This document shows positions 52,713-59,224 of a stretch of 64,000 nt of DNA, in pieces. Location of the stretch: assembly GCF_032334255.1 (NCBI RefSeq), contig NZ_JAUHMF010000002.1:124001-188000 (forward strand). Direction: 5' to 3'. The stretch comes from Thermanaerothrix solaris. GTDB lineage: Bacteria; Chloroflexota; Anaerolineae; Anaerolineales; Anaerolineaceae. Under the pieces are notes generated by a model. The model worked only from the letters and a program-made list of their open reading frames with translations. It did no database searches and was not told the DNA's origin. Position 1 is the first letter of the stretch, and each line of letters opens with the position of its first letter. Position numbers and translations under genes: made by a program.

Positions 52713-53112
52713 ATTCATCGAATTTGTCCAAAGCCTGGAATATGAAGACGAGGTCCTGCAGGCCGTGCGGGACTACCTCCGCGAAGCCGTCGAGCAGGAG
52801 CGCTATGGTCGCATCGTCATCCTCGCCAGAAGCGAGATCGCCGACCTGGTGGTGGATGCCATCATGGAGATCGAAGAACCTTCCCTGCGCCTCCTCGGGC
52901 TGTTCAACCTGGCCAGCAATCCCAATCTGAGCAGCGGCAACCAGTTGCGCCTCATCGAAACGGGCGAGCCCGCCGTGATCCAGGAACTTGCGCTCAACAC
53001 GGAGAGCGAAGAGGTCTTCGAGAAAGCCCTGAGCCGATTTTGCGACGACGAAGAAATGGTAAAGTTTCTGGAGGAAATGATGTATGCACGGGAAGGACGC
53101 TATTTTTTCTGA
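52699..53112 (+). CDS. Helical-repeat protein (HEAT/LRV-like)
   Basis: 137 residues; GGAGGTGAGTT precedes the ATG. It is acidic and all-helical. The segment LFNLASNPNLSSGNQLRLIETG followed by ELALNTESEEVFEKAL has the L-A-x-N-P-N spacing of LRV/HEAT-like repeats, which usually bind proteins. No catalytic motif is visible. It lies within the repeat-flanked cassette; function unknown. Confidence 0.65.
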   Translation: METYEFIEFVQSLEYEDEVLQAVRDYLREAVEQERYGRIVILARSEIADLVVDAIMEIEEPSLRLLGLFNLASNPNLSSGNQLRLIETGEPAVIQELALNTESEEVFEKALSRFCDDEEMVKFLEEMMYAREGRYFF

Positions 53113-53170
53113 TCTGAGTGACGCGGAACTTCGAGAAGCCCGTCAGAAGCGTCCAGTGTTCAACGCCTAA
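53084..53170 (+). CDS. Very small reading frame at the junction with repeat copy B
   Basis: 28 residues, MHGKDAIFSDLSDAELREAR then a short tail whose last codons (FNA) come from repeat copy B. GGAGGAAATG lies upstream and it overlaps the previous gene. It may be the remaining start of a gene cut by the repeat. Low certainty. Confidence 0.3.
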   Translation: MHGKDAIFSDLSDAELREARQKRPVFNA

Positions 53171-53483
53171 CCAACCAAAATTCCACACCAGGGGGTGCTG
53201 TATGTGCTTCTACCGGAAACGCAAAGAAGAAGGCCAACCTATCAGCGAAATTATCCTTGACCCCATCGCGGAACTGATGGAATGTACGGACATGAGCCGG
53301 GCGGAGGTGGTCAAGAACCTCAAGGCGCGCGGGCTGGAGTTCGTCCGTGAGGTGTTATGGGATGAACTCTTCAGCGACGCAGAGAACGAGGCCATGGTGA
53401 GAGACAGTTATCAGCGCGCGATGAAAGCCCTTGAGGACGAAGCGAACGAACCGGCACGAGGAACCGGGCGAGCAGGTTGAACG
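53157..53483 (+). repeat. Direct repeat copy B (327 bp)
   Basis: Second copy of 51581-51907 (about 98 percent identical by eye). Its left edge follows a different sequence from copy A, which sets the boundary at TGTTCAACGCC. Downstream of both copies the sequences diverge after TTGAACG. Confidence 0.9.
53202..53480 (+). CDS. Small acidic protein, copy B
   Basis: 92 residues, nearly identical to the protein at 51626-51904, with the same ribosome site. The codon for Ala 28 (GCC) reads TGT here, giving Cys, and the ninth residue from the end is Gly rather than Glu... the last residues remain GRAG. Both copies have open frames, so both may be expressed. Confidence 0.65.
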   Translation: MCFYRKRKEEGQPISEIILDPIAELMECTDMSRAEVVKNLKARGLEFVREVLWDELFSDAENEAMVRDSYQRAMKALEDEANEPARGTGRAG

Positions 53484-53993
53484 CAACCTGCGGGTTGTGG
53501 ATACGCTGACGCGCATTCCGCCCGGGCGTGTGCGTGGGGTCAACCGGGGAGACCTGCTCGACCTCTGCCAGAGCGCGGAAAGGGGGGAGCGAGGTAATAG
53601 CCACGCAGAGGGGGACAGAGGCAATTAGAGGCTTATTTCAGATCCTCTTTTGACCACCCCCACTGGATCGAAACCGCCATTGCGCCCGCTAGGGGATGGT
53701 GGGACAGGCGGGGTGCGACACCGCACGCCTGGTGGCAGGCTCGGAATCGTCCCTTCCTGGCCGGGGCGGGTGTACGGGCCGCGCGGTGAACCGCGCCGAC
53801 GGGCAGGATCAGGACGGCGCGAATGCAGCGCAGCCCGGGTTTTTTGCGCCCGGGCGCACGTTAGCCCGAACCCGCGCCCAGGGGGGCCGACCGGGCCTCA
53901 CCTGCCCGGCGCCGCCGCGGCGGTGGCTCCTGAAATGGGCAGAACCGCGGGCAACGGCGGGGGTGAATAACACCGTTGGACGCAACCATAAAC
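53484..53993. other. Non-coding GC-rich region before the efflux operon
   Basis: About 510 bases. It holds a hairpin near 53834-53859 (GCCCGGG, a loop of nine containing six T, CCCGGGC). No gene was recognised; open frames here are composition artefacts. Confidence 0.5.
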
Positions 53994-54042
53994 TTGACGA
54001 AAAGGGTCATCTCGGTTAAGATACTAAACGAACGTTCGGTAA
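53994..54042 (+). promoter_or_regulatory. Promoter and probable TetR operator of the efflux operon
   Basis: TTGACG (53994-53999), 17 bases, TAAGAT (54017-54022). The palindrome CGAACGTTCG (54029-54038) sits just after the -10 box, where a bound repressor would block polymerase. A TetR gene is the second gene of the operon, so autoregulation is likely. Confidence 0.7.
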
Positions 54043-54065
54043 GTATTCTTTAAGAGGTGACCGCA

Positions 54066-55481
54066 ATGCAAAATCCGAAAACTCGTCTCAACGCCATCCT
54101 GTTTGTGCTGTTCGTCGGCGTGCTGATGGGGGCGCTGGATATCGCCATCCTCGGCCCGGCCCTCCCCTCCATCCGGGCCGAGTTCGCCGTGGAGGAGCGC
54201 ACCCTGTCCTGGATGTTCAGCGCCTACGTCCTGGCCAGTTTGATCAGCACGACCCTGATGGCGAAACTCTCCGATCTCTTCGGACGGCGCTGGATTTACG
54301 CGGCCGATGTGGGGTTGTTTGCCCTGGGTTCTTTGCTGGTCGTGATTGCCCCCCGGTTTGAATGGGTGGTCCTCGGGCGGGCCGTGCAAGGCCTCGGCGC
54401 GGGCGGCATTTTCCCGGTTGCCAGCGCGGTGATCGGGGATGTTTATCCCCCGGAGCGGCGCGGTCGGGCGCTGGGTATGATCGGCGCGGTGTTCGGGTTG
54501 GCTTTTTTGATCGGCCCCCTGCTGGGCGGGGTCATCCTGGCCGTGGCCAGTTGGCACTGGCTCTTTCTGATCAACGTGCCGCTGGCGATGGTGCTGATCG
54601 TCTTCAGCCTGCGCCTCCTGCCCGCACAACGCGCCACCCGGCGGGTGGCGTTCGACGCGGTGGGCCTGGTTCTGCTCTCGTTAACCCTGCTCGCGCTGGC
54701 GCTGGGCTTGAACCGGTTGGATGTCCACCAGCCCGGGCTGGGTGTGTTGCGCCTGGAGGTGGGTGGCTTTCTCGGCGCATCGGTGCTCTTTCTGATCGGG
54801 TTGGTCGCATGGGAGCGCCGCGCGCCGGCCCCGTTGCTGCCGGGGTATCTTTTCGACCGCCGCCAGTTGCGCCTGGCTTACCTGCTTTCGGGCGGCGCGG
54901 GGTTTGGCGAAGCCACCCTGGTTTTCGTCCCGCTGATGGCGGTGACGGTGTTGGGGCGCTATGGGATCAACGAACGCAACGCCACCTGGCTCCTGATCCC
55001 GGCCATCCTTGCCATGGCGGTCGGCTCCCCGCTGATCGGGCGCTTGCTGGATCGCATCGGCTCACGGCTGGTGATCCTGGGCGGGACACTGCTCATGACG
55101 GTTGGGTTCGTTTTGCTCAGCCTGGGCGGTGGTCAGTTGGCGCTGTTTCTGAGCGCGGGGGTGCTGATCGGCATTGGGATGTCGTCCTTGCTCGGGGCGC
55201 CGATTCGGTATATCATGTTAGGTGAAGCCCGGGCTGAAGAGCGCTCCCTGGCGCAGGGCTTGATCTCCATTTTTACCAGCGTGGGGCAACTGGTCGGCAG
55301 TGCGATCATGGGCGCGTTGACCACCTCACTGGGGCGCACCAATCCCGCCTATGGGTATCAGATGGCGTTTGGGGTGGTCGCCGTCATCAGCCTGGTGCTG
55401 TTTGCCTTGAGCACGCAACTCAAATCGCGCCAGCAGGAACGGCAAATGATCCCGCTGGGTGAAGTGGCTGCCCATGGATAG
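54066..55481 (+). CDS. MFS drug efflux transporter (DHA2/EmrB-QacA type)
   Basis: 471 residues from the ATG at 54066 (AGAGGTGA upstream). About 14 transmembrane segments are visible. Motif A is KLSDLFGRRWIYA; the antiporter motif C is in the fifth segment (GLAFLIGPLLGGVI); and LDIAILGPALPSI near the start is the D1-type motif of 14-helix drug/H+ antiporters. The family exports drugs, dyes or lipids using the proton gradient. It overlaps the TetR gene by 8 bases, and an operator-like palindrome lies in its promoter. Confidence 0.9.
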   Translation: MQNPKTRLNAILFVLFVGVLMGALDIAILGPALPSIRAEFAVEERTLSWMFSAYVLASLISTTLMAKLSDLFGRRWIYAADVGLFALGSLLVVIAPRFEWVVLGRAVQGLGAGGIFPVASAVIGDVYPPERRGRALGMIGAVFGLAFLIGPLLGGVILAVASWHWLFLINVPLAMVLIVFSLRLLPAQRATRRVAFDAVGLVLLSLTLLALALGLNRLDVHQPGLGVLRLEVGGFLGASVLFLIGLVAWERRAPAPLLPGYLFDRRQLRLAYLLSGGAGFGEATLVFVPLMAVTVLGRYGINERNATWLLIPAILAMAVGSPLIGRLLDRIGSRLVILGGTLLMTVGFVLLSLGGGQLALFLSAGVLIGIGMSSLLGAPIRYIMLGEARAEERSLAQGLISIFTSVGQLVGSAIMGALTTSLGRTNPAYGYQMAFGVVAVISLVLFALSTQLKSRQQERQMIPLGEVAAHG

Positions 55482-56088
55482 AACCGCCATCTCGATGCGG
55501 CAGAAGATCCTGAACGAAAGCACCCGTCTCTTCGTCCGGCGAGGTTATGACGGGGTGTCCATCCGCGACATTGCCGAAGCCTGCCAGATGACCAAAGCGG
55601 CGCTGTATTACCATTTTGAAGACAAAGAGCATCTGCTGGCTGCGGTTTTGGTTTCGGGGCTGGAGACGTTGGGGCGTCTGGTGGAGGACGTCCTGAGCCA
55701 GGAGCAAGGCACCCGCGCGCGCCTCCACCGCCTGGTGCAGGACTTGTTTACGCGCCTGCCGGCGGAACAGCGCGCGCTGATCCGCCTGGCGATTCAAGAG
55801 GTGGGGAAGATTCGGCCCGAGTGGCGGGAAGAGATCCTGCGGCGTTACCGCGAGGCGTTTCTGAGGCCGTTGGCATCCATCTTTGCCACCGGTCAGCAAC
55901 GGGGGGAGGTGCGTCCGCTGGCGGTGGAGATGATGGTGTGGGCCTTTCTGGGGATGCTTTACCCCTTTTTAGACGAGGCCTCTTTGCTGCACTCGGAGGT
56001 AAGCCCGGAGCAGTTAGAGGTACTGGTGCAGATTTTCTGGGAGGGGATCAGCGTCAACAGAACGGCCAACGCGGGGGAAAACATGTAG
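55474..56088 (+). CDS. TetR family repressor
   Basis: 204 residues from the ATG at 55474; a GTG at 55459 is possible. The N-terminal helix-turn-helix is classical: ILNESTRLFVRRGYDGVSIRDIAEACQMTKAALYYHFEDKEHLL (about residues 11-54 together). The C-terminal ligand domain is helical and has no recognisable subfamily. It follows the pump gene with an 8-base overlap, so it is expected to repress its own operon until a substrate of the pump binds. Confidence 0.92.
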   Translation: MDRTAISMRQKILNESTRLFVRRGYDGVSIRDIAEACQMTKAALYYHFEDKEHLLAAVLVSGLETLGRLVEDVLSQEQGTRARLHRLVQDLFTRLPAEQRALIRLAIQEVGKIRPEWREEILRRYREAFLRPLASIFATGQQRGEVRPLAVEMMVWAFLGMLYPFLDEASLLHSEVSPEQLEVLVQIFWEGISVNRTANAGENM

Positions 56089-56204
56089 AAAGGGGTCAGG
56101 GCGGGGAAAATGGCCAGGCCCACCCCCAGGGCCAGCACCAAGAGGATAAACAGCCCCACCTGGGGGCGAGCGGGGGGCAGGATGAAATGTGACGTAGTCG
56201 CCAT
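55959..56204 (-). CDS. Small membrane protein, possibly truncated
   Basis: 81 residues. ACGGAGG lies 6 bases before the ATG at 56204, an excellent site. Residues 14-50 form one or two hydrophobic segments (VGLFILLVLALGVGLAIFPAL, split here as two runs). The last 30 residues are Ser/Cys-rich and read antisense through the end of the TetR gene, so the true C-terminus may have been lost. Confidence 0.4.
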   Translation of the reverse strand: MATTSHFILPPARPQVGLFILLVLALGVGLAIFPALTPFYMFSPALAVLLTLIPSQKICTSTSNCSGLTSECSKEASSKKG

Positions 56205-56280
56205 GGTTAACCTCCGTGGAAGCAAGATGCCATGGGTTAATACGCACCCCCATGCCCGCGGGTTGCGCCGGCAATCCACA

Positions 56281-56309
56281 CAAAACGGGGCGCCCACATG
56301 GGCGCCCCG
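56281..56309 (-). terminator. Terminator of the nrfHA operon
   Basis: CGGGGCGCCC (56286-56295) pairs with GGGCGCCCCG (56300-56309) around ACAT. On the minus strand TTTTG follows. It lies 26 bases after the nrfA stop. Confidence 0.75.
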
Positions 56310-56334
56310 CCATAACTTTTATCTGCGATGAACC

Positions 56335-57648
56335 CTAGCGCCGGGCCTGGATCGTGCCTCCACCCACGGCCTGGAGCGCCTTCAACTGTGCCTGGCGGGC
56401 CAGGTCAATGGACGCGGCCAGGATGCGCAGCGCCTCTTCGGGGTTGTGGAAGCCCATGCTGTTCTCGGCGGCGATGAAGTCCCAGCGCATCTGGGCGGCA
56501 CGGTGCAGGCGCCGTGCCTCATCCAGCAGGGCCGGGTCGGCGTTGGGGTTGGCGGCCGCGGCGGCGATGGCATCAATGGCCGCCACCAGGGCGTCCTCGC
56601 TGGCGCTCATCGTCGTTGCCACCTGGCGCTGAATCTGGCCCACCCGCGCCACCACGTAATCCACATCGGTGTGGCAGGCGCCGCAGGATTGGGCCGGGTT
56701 GAGCAACGGGCTGCGCACGTTGTGGCTGCTGTATTTGACCGCGCCTTCGCGCACGTACGGCATGTGGCAGTCGGCGCAGGCCACCCCGGCCTTGTAGTGG
56801 GTGCTGTCGGCGGTGTAAAGTTCGTATTCGGGATGCTGTATCTTGATCATCGCGGCGCCGCTCTCGGCGTGCTGCCAATCGCTGAAGCCCAGTTCCTCGT
56901 AATACTGCTCGATGGCCTCAATGGTGGTGCCGTGATCCCAGGGGAAGGTGAGCACCTTCTCAGGGCCGGCGAAGTAGTATTCGACGTGGCAGTTGGCGCA
57001 GACCACGGTGCGCATTTCCTGGCGCGTGAAGGTGCGCCAGTCCTTGCCCTGCTCTTTGAGCGCGGCTTCCAGCGCGGGGTTGGTGACGATCAGGCGCATG
57101 GTACCGGCCTCGTGGCAATTGGCACAGCCGATGGGCTGATCAATATGCTGGCCGAGGTCTTTGAAGGGCGTTTTGGCGAATTCCACCGGCCCCATTTCCA
57201 CCCACAACTTGGGCGCGTTGGCGGTCTTGCACGAGTAACAGGTGCCGGGGGTCTTTTCGTTGACGCGCTGGGTCTCCCGCACGTCCTGGAGCGAATAGAC
57301 GTGCCCGCGATCCTCTTTATAGTCCTTGCTGAAGGGGTTGCCGGCGAAGAGGCGCTTGAGGCGCGGGTCGGCCTCGACCTTCTGATAGGGTTCGGAGCCG
57401 CCGTACTGGGTGCGGGTGACGTTTTCGCGCATCTTCAGGAACGAGGTGTATTGGTTGGGAAAGTTCAGCCCCCACTTGCTGCTATCGGGTTCCAGCGGAT
57501 CAATCGCCACCAGGGTGGGGATACCGCGGGTCTGCACCGGCTGGTTGGCCAGGAAGAGCAACACGCCCACCGTGGTGGCAGCCAAAATAAGGATGATGAC
57601 CGTCAGGGCAATGGGAAGAAGTTTAGCCGATTTAGAGGGTTGACTCAT
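56335..57648 (-). CDS. nrfA: Cytochrome c nitrite reductase NrfA (ammonia-forming)
   Basis: 437 residues; AAGGAG precedes the ATG. A membrane-anchor-like signal segment is at 11-34. The active-site heme uses the Lys-ligated motif CYSCK (137-141); four C-x-x-C-H hemes follow: CANCH (175-179), CANCH (217-221), CADCH (291-295) and CGACH (322-326). This is the complete five-heme set for six-electron reduction of nitrite to ammonium outside the membrane. KIQHPEYELYTADSTHY holds catalytic Tyr and His residues. It is 27 bases downstream of nrfH. Confidence 0.96.
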   Translation of the reverse strand: MSQPSKSAKLLPIALTVIILILAATTVGVLLFLANQPVQTRGIPTLVAIDPLEPDSSKWGLNFPNQYTSFLKMRENVTRTQYGGSEPYQKVEADPRLKRLFAGNPFSKDYKEDRGHVYSLQDVRETQRVNEKTPGTCYSCKTANAPKLWVEMGPVEFAKTPFKDLGQHIDQPIGCANCHEAGTMRLIVTNPALEAALKEQGKDWRTFTRQEMRTVVCANCHVEYYFAGPEKVLTFPWDHGTTIEAIEQYYEELGFSDWQHAESGAAMIKIQHPEYELYTADSTHYKAGVACADCHMPYVREGAVKYSSHNVRSPLLNPAQSCGACHTDVDYVVARVGQIQRQVATTMSASEDALVAAIDAIAAAAANPNADPALLDEARRLHRAAQMRWDFIAAENSMGFHNPEEALRILAASIDLARQAQLKALQAVGGGTIQARR

Positions 57649-57675
57649 AGAAAACTCCTTGTCCTGGCGAAGAGG

Positions 57676-58164
57676 TTAGGGTTGAGGCGGGCGATAGATG
57701 CCCGTATCCTGAAAAGGCAGGATGCTGACGCCGCGCGGGCCGTGCGCCACCTCGCGGTGACACTCGAAGCAGTAGCGCCCGGCATCCATCTGCCCATCGG
57801 CGACCATGGAAACGGTCTCAGCGTGGCAGCGCAAGCAGTTAGCCTGGATGATGCGGCGGGTGGATTCCTTGGCGCGGATGGGTTCGGGGATGTGCCCGCT
57901 GACGAAGGCGGTGACGTGGTTGAAGCCGGAGCGCGCCTTGACGAAATATTTAGGAATGAGGGCATGCGGGGTATGGCAATCGTTGCAGGTGGCCCAACGC
58001 TGATGGCTGGCGTGGTACCAGCCCTCGTAAGCGGCGTCCATGACGTGGCAGTTATTGCACGCCACCGGATCATCGCCGAGGTAGGCGGTGAAATCGGTGA
58101 CGACCGCGCCGACGGCCAACACGAGCACCAGAGCCACCAGGCCGATGATGAGGGGTAAGCGCAT
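57676..58164 (-). CDS. nrfH: NrfH-type quinol-oxidising tetraheme cytochrome
   Basis: 162 residues; GAGGAG lies just before the ATG at 58164, preferred over the GTG at 58170. One N-terminal transmembrane helix (4-22) is followed by four heme motifs: CNNCH (36-40), CNDCH (60-64), CLRCH (110-114) and CFECH (132-136). NapC/NirT-family proteins like this pass electrons from menaquinol to NrfA. The pair forms the classical respiratory or detoxifying complex. Its promoter carries a CRP/FNR-like palindrome. Confidence 0.95.
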   Translation of the reverse strand: MRLPLIIGLVALVLVLAVGAVVTDFTAYLGDDPVACNNCHVMDAAYEGWYHASHQRWATCNDCHTPHALIPKYFVKARSGFNHVTAFVSGHIPEPIRAKESTRRIIQANCLRCHAETVSMVADGQMDAGRYCFECHREVAHGPRGVSILPFQDTGIYRPPQP

Positions 58165-58221
58165 GGTCACTCCTCAGGTGTCGGGGATATAGAGAGCAGG
58201 TCTGTCTCTTAACCTGGCTTT

Positions 58222-58288
58222 AATTTACCATATCCGATATTGTAAGTCAAAATGATAACCATCCTCATTTTTTTGTGACAAAGGTCAC
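58222..58288 (-). promoter_or_regulatory. nrfHA promoter with a CRP/FNR-type site
   Basis: On the minus strand TTGACT (58245-58250), 17 bases, TAAATT (58222-58227). The palindrome GTGAC-AAAG-GTCAC (58275-58288) fits the T-G-T-G-A-N6-T-C-A-C core of Crp-family sites and is centred about 66 bases upstream of the expected start, a class I activator position. An Fnr/Dnr-like regulator could thus control the operon with oxygen or nitrogen oxides. Confidence 0.65.
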
Positions 58289-58518
58289 GAGAGGGGAGGC
58301 TTCCCCTCGCCCCCTGCTTGGGTGTGGGCCTGGATTTCGAGCATGATGTGCGTGCGAAAATTGAAGGGCGCGCGAATGGCCGGGAAGATCTCGCGGGTGC
58401 CGCCCGTGCCCACCACGACCAGGGTGCCGTAGTTGAAGATGCGGCCACCCAACCCCTGGGTGACCCCGATGCTTTCGATCTGCGGGAGGGGGAGTTCCAG
58501 CGTGCGGCGCTGAATCCA
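58285..58518 (-). pseudogene. Fragment of a bacterial PH-domain (bPH2/YdbT-like) protein
   Basis: A 77-codon remnant on the minus strand without a start codon: a stop lies two codons before its first Trp. It reads WIQRRTLELPLPQIESIGV, then LGGRIFNYGTLVVVGTGGTRE and FNFRTHIM..., which is the second half of a bPH2 domain. No in-frame initiation codon is nearby and no N-terminal half was found, so it is a truncated gene. The Crp-like palindrome overlaps its end. Confidence 0.7.
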
Positions 58519-58692
58519 TCCCTTTTATGCTAAACTGTAAACGAACCTTTGTGATACGTCCCACCCCTTCCAGCGCACGACGGCTTGCACGAGTTAGCCT
58601 CTGCCCCCACCCCTCCGTAACCTTCTCTGAATTCCCCGCATCTAAATTAATGAGCATTCCATACCCATCTCGTTATTCGGGAGACGCAACCC

Positions 58693-59076
58693 ATGCTAAA
58701 ACTGGCTTTTCCAACTACCGACGGCGAGACGATCAGCGCCCATCTCGGGTCTGCCCCTTATTTTGCCGTGGTCACCCTGCACGAGGATGGCCACACCACC
58801 CGCGAACTGCGTCCCAAGCCGGCCCATGAGCACGGTCAGCACGCAGGGCATGATCCCTCAGACCATGCCCCCGGCGGGCATGCGGCCGCCATGTTCGCCG
58901 TGATCGCCGATTGTCAGGTGCTGATCGCGCGCGGGATGGGCGAGCCGGCCTATCAGCGGGCCCAGGCGCAGGGGCTGGAGGTTTATCTGGTCGCCGAGCC
59001 CACCATCGAAGCGGCGCTGGCCGCCTACCGCGCCGGATCCCTGCGCTCCGACCCGCGGCGGGTGCACCGGCCCTAG
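58693..59076 (+). CDS. NifX/NifB-like cofactor-carrier family protein
   Basis: 127 residues. It belongs to the dinitrogenase iron-molybdenum-cofactor biosynthesis family (NifX, NafY C-terminus, MTH1175-like). KLAFPTTDGETISAHLGSAPYFAVV at the start carries the family D-G-x-x-I-S-x-H-F-G-like step. An insert rich in His (HEHGQHAGHDPSDH, about residues 45-60) could bind metal. Then CQVLIARGMGEPAYQRAQAQG matches the conserved G-M-G segment. No nif genes are nearby, so it is probably a general metallocluster or metal-handling protein. Confidence 0.8.
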   Translation: MLKLAFPTTDGETISAHLGSAPYFAVVTLHEDGHTTRELRPKPAHEHGQHAGHDPSDHAPGGHAAAMFAVIADCQVLIARGMGEPAYQRAQAQGLEVYLVAEPTIEAALAAYRAGSLRSDPRRVHRP

Positions 59077-59085
59077 ACCGCCAGC

Positions 59086-59099
59086 GTTTCACGTGAAAC
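59086..59099. other. parS: parS site 1
   Basis: GTTTCACGTGAAAC, a perfect 14-bp palindrome identical to the ParB-binding core; flanked C and A. It lies 9 bases after the stop of the NifX-like gene. Confidence 0.85.
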
Positions 59100-59121
59100 A
59101 CGCTTCGTGCGCCTGGCCTGG

Positions 59122-59135
59122 GTTTCACGTGAAAC
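59122..59135. other. parS: parS site 2
   Basis: The same palindrome, GTTTCACGTGAAAC, 22 bases after site 1; flanked G and G. Confidence 0.85.
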
Positions 59136-59206
59136 GTGCCCTGCGGGGCTCCCGCCCGTGCCAGGCGCCTGAACCAAGCCCGGCGGCAGTCTCAGACTGC
59201 GGCCGG

Positions 59207-59220
59207 GTTTCACGTGAAAC
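59207..59220. other. parS: parS site 3
   Basis: The same palindrome, GTTTCACGTGAAAC, 5 bases before the stop of the convergent PEP/pyruvate-binding protein gene; flanked G and A. All three sites lie in one 148-base intergenic region. Confidence 0.85.
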
Positions 59221-59224
59221 ACGC

